Source: Arsenophonus sp052174115 (GTDB lineage Bacteria; Pseudomonadota; Gammaproteobacteria; Enterobacterales; Enterobacteriaceae). Taken from it: a stretch of 64,000 nucleotides of DNA. The translations under genes were made by a program, and so were the position numbers. Under the pieces are notes generated by a model, which worked only from the letters and a program-made list of their open reading frames with translations, was not told the DNA's origin and searched no databases. Within the stretch, counting starts at the first letter, position 1, and each line of letters begins with the position of its first letter. Of the stretch, positions 63,551 through 64,000 are shown piece by piece. The stretch spans positions 992,001 through 1,056,000 of the forward strand of contig JBQMRX010000001.1 of NCBI GenBank assembly GCA_052174115.1. The letters are read 5' to 3'.

Positions 63551-63602
63551 AACATAAATTTATAAAAACAGCACAAAAGCGCTGTTTTTTATAAATTTAT
63601 GT
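63551..63602 (-). terminator. Terminator of the porin gene
   Basis: The core is a 9-bp stem, aaaaacagc/gctgttttt, with an 8-nt loop. Outer AT arms extend the pairing to about 20 bp per side, with one unpaired T. The stem core has G-C pairs and is flanked by A/T runs on both strands, so it could work in both directions. It lies 37 bp past the porin stop. Confidence 0.75.
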
Positions 63603-63638
63603 TTTTACTTTTACCGTTATATTGTCGTTAAATTATAA

Positions 63639-64000
63639 TTAGAATTGATAAATTAAACCTAAACCAACAATATTATTACTATCAATATCATATTTTTTTG
63701 TAAAACCATTACTATTTATTAAATTAATTTTATAATCAATAACGGCTGTTAAATTTTTATTAAAATAGTAAAAAGTACCTAAAGAGATATATTTTATTAA
63801 GTTTTGCTTCTGAGAATATTCAAGATCAGTTAAATCTTTTCCTTTAGATTGCACATAAGCGATAGATGGTTTTAAACCAATTTCATTAAATGAATATTGA
63901 GCAACTAATTCAACATTTTTAGTTTTATTAGCATTTTGTCTTATATCATCATTGTTACTGTTTTTCTTACCGAATCTAGTAATATTACTAGATTCAGCAT
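63639..64000 (-). CDS. OmpF/OmpC-family porin, 3' end only
   Basis: The gene enters from beyond the right edge, and only its last 119 or so codons are in the window. The frame is open to the edge. The sequence ends in the typical outer-membrane beta-barrel signal: a last strand IVGLGLIYQF with C-terminal phenylalanine. Other porin hallmarks are VELVAQYSFNEIGLKPSIAYVQSKGKDL, the TFYYFNKNLTAVIDYKINL strands and AESSNITRFG. The wording is closest to OmpC/OmpF, and the position next to aspC is that of ompF in E. coli. An ATG inside at 63854 is not the start. A conserved porin agrees with bamB and with LPS genes in this window. Confidence 0.9.
   Translation of the reverse strand, partial: AESSNITRFGKKNSNNDDIRQNANKTKNVELVAQYSFNEIGLKPSIAYVQSKGKDLTDLEYSQKQNLIKYISLGTFYYFNKNLTAVIDYKINLINSNGFTKKYDIDSNNIVGLGLIYQF

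Noticed and set aside
1..64000. CRISPR arrays, tRNA or rRNA genes, insertion sequences, prophage
   Set aside because: No regularly spaced repeats, no tRNA T-arm or rRNA-like GC-rich blocks, and no transposase, integrase or phage protein fragments were seen on reading both strands.

Overview
The window looks like the chromosome of a highly reduced, AT-rich gammaproteobacterial endosymbiont of the order Enterobacterales. Every protein I recognise is closest, as far as I can recall sequences, to enterobacterial orthologues. Coding regions look roughly a quarter to 30% G+C, while the spaces between them are about 10% G+C. Only about 30 kb of the 64 kb (roughly 47%) is intact coding sequence. A further 2.3 kb is recognisable pseudogene. 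The composition, single-copy core genes, lack of mobile elements and wide non-coding gaps fit an obligate invertebrate symbiont whose dead DNA has decayed but not yet been deleted. Low-coding-density members of the Morganellaceae (Arsenophonus- or Providencia-type symbionts) are plausible, but the sequence does not settle genus.

Layout. 1-16.9 kb: ydiK, a dead aroH, guaA and guaB (purine), dapE (diaminopimelate/lysine) and lysO (lysine export), separated by gaps of 1.4-3 kb. 20-30.4 kb: isolated ybjG, sdaC, gpmA and pepB with gaps up to 3.5 kb. 30.9-41.2 kb: the dense block ndk-rlmN-rodZ-ispG-hisS-yfgM-bamB-der, with hemF convergent to der. This matches enterobacterial order. 43.6-45.7 kb: ptsH-ptsI without crr. 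47.8-59.1 kb: serC-(dead aroA)-cmk-rpsA-ihfB-msbA-lpxK-ycaR-kdsB, again ancestral order but lacking ycaI and ycaQ. 62.2-64 kb: aspC and the 3' end of an OmpF/OmpC-type porin.

Function. The surviving genes support GMP synthesis, translation (hisS, rpsA, rlmN, der), isoprenoid and lipid-carrier recycling, lipid A and Kdo synthesis and export (lpxK, kdsB, msbA), outer-membrane assembly (bamB, yfgM, porin), cell shape (rodZ), aerobic haem synthesis, glycolysis, PTS phosphotransfer, and serine, aspartate and DAP metabolism. Two shikimate-pathway genes, aroH (entry step) and aroA (sixth step), are both broken by many frameshifts and stops. This points to loss of chorismate and aromatic amino-acid synthesis. 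dapE and lysO remain intact.

I found no tRNA, rRNA, insertion sequence, phage gene or CRISPR array, and no convincing undescribed gene system. The main non-genic signal is a set of long perfect AT-rich inverted repeats. Several sit just after stop codons and are probably terminators. Others sit alone inside gene deserts.
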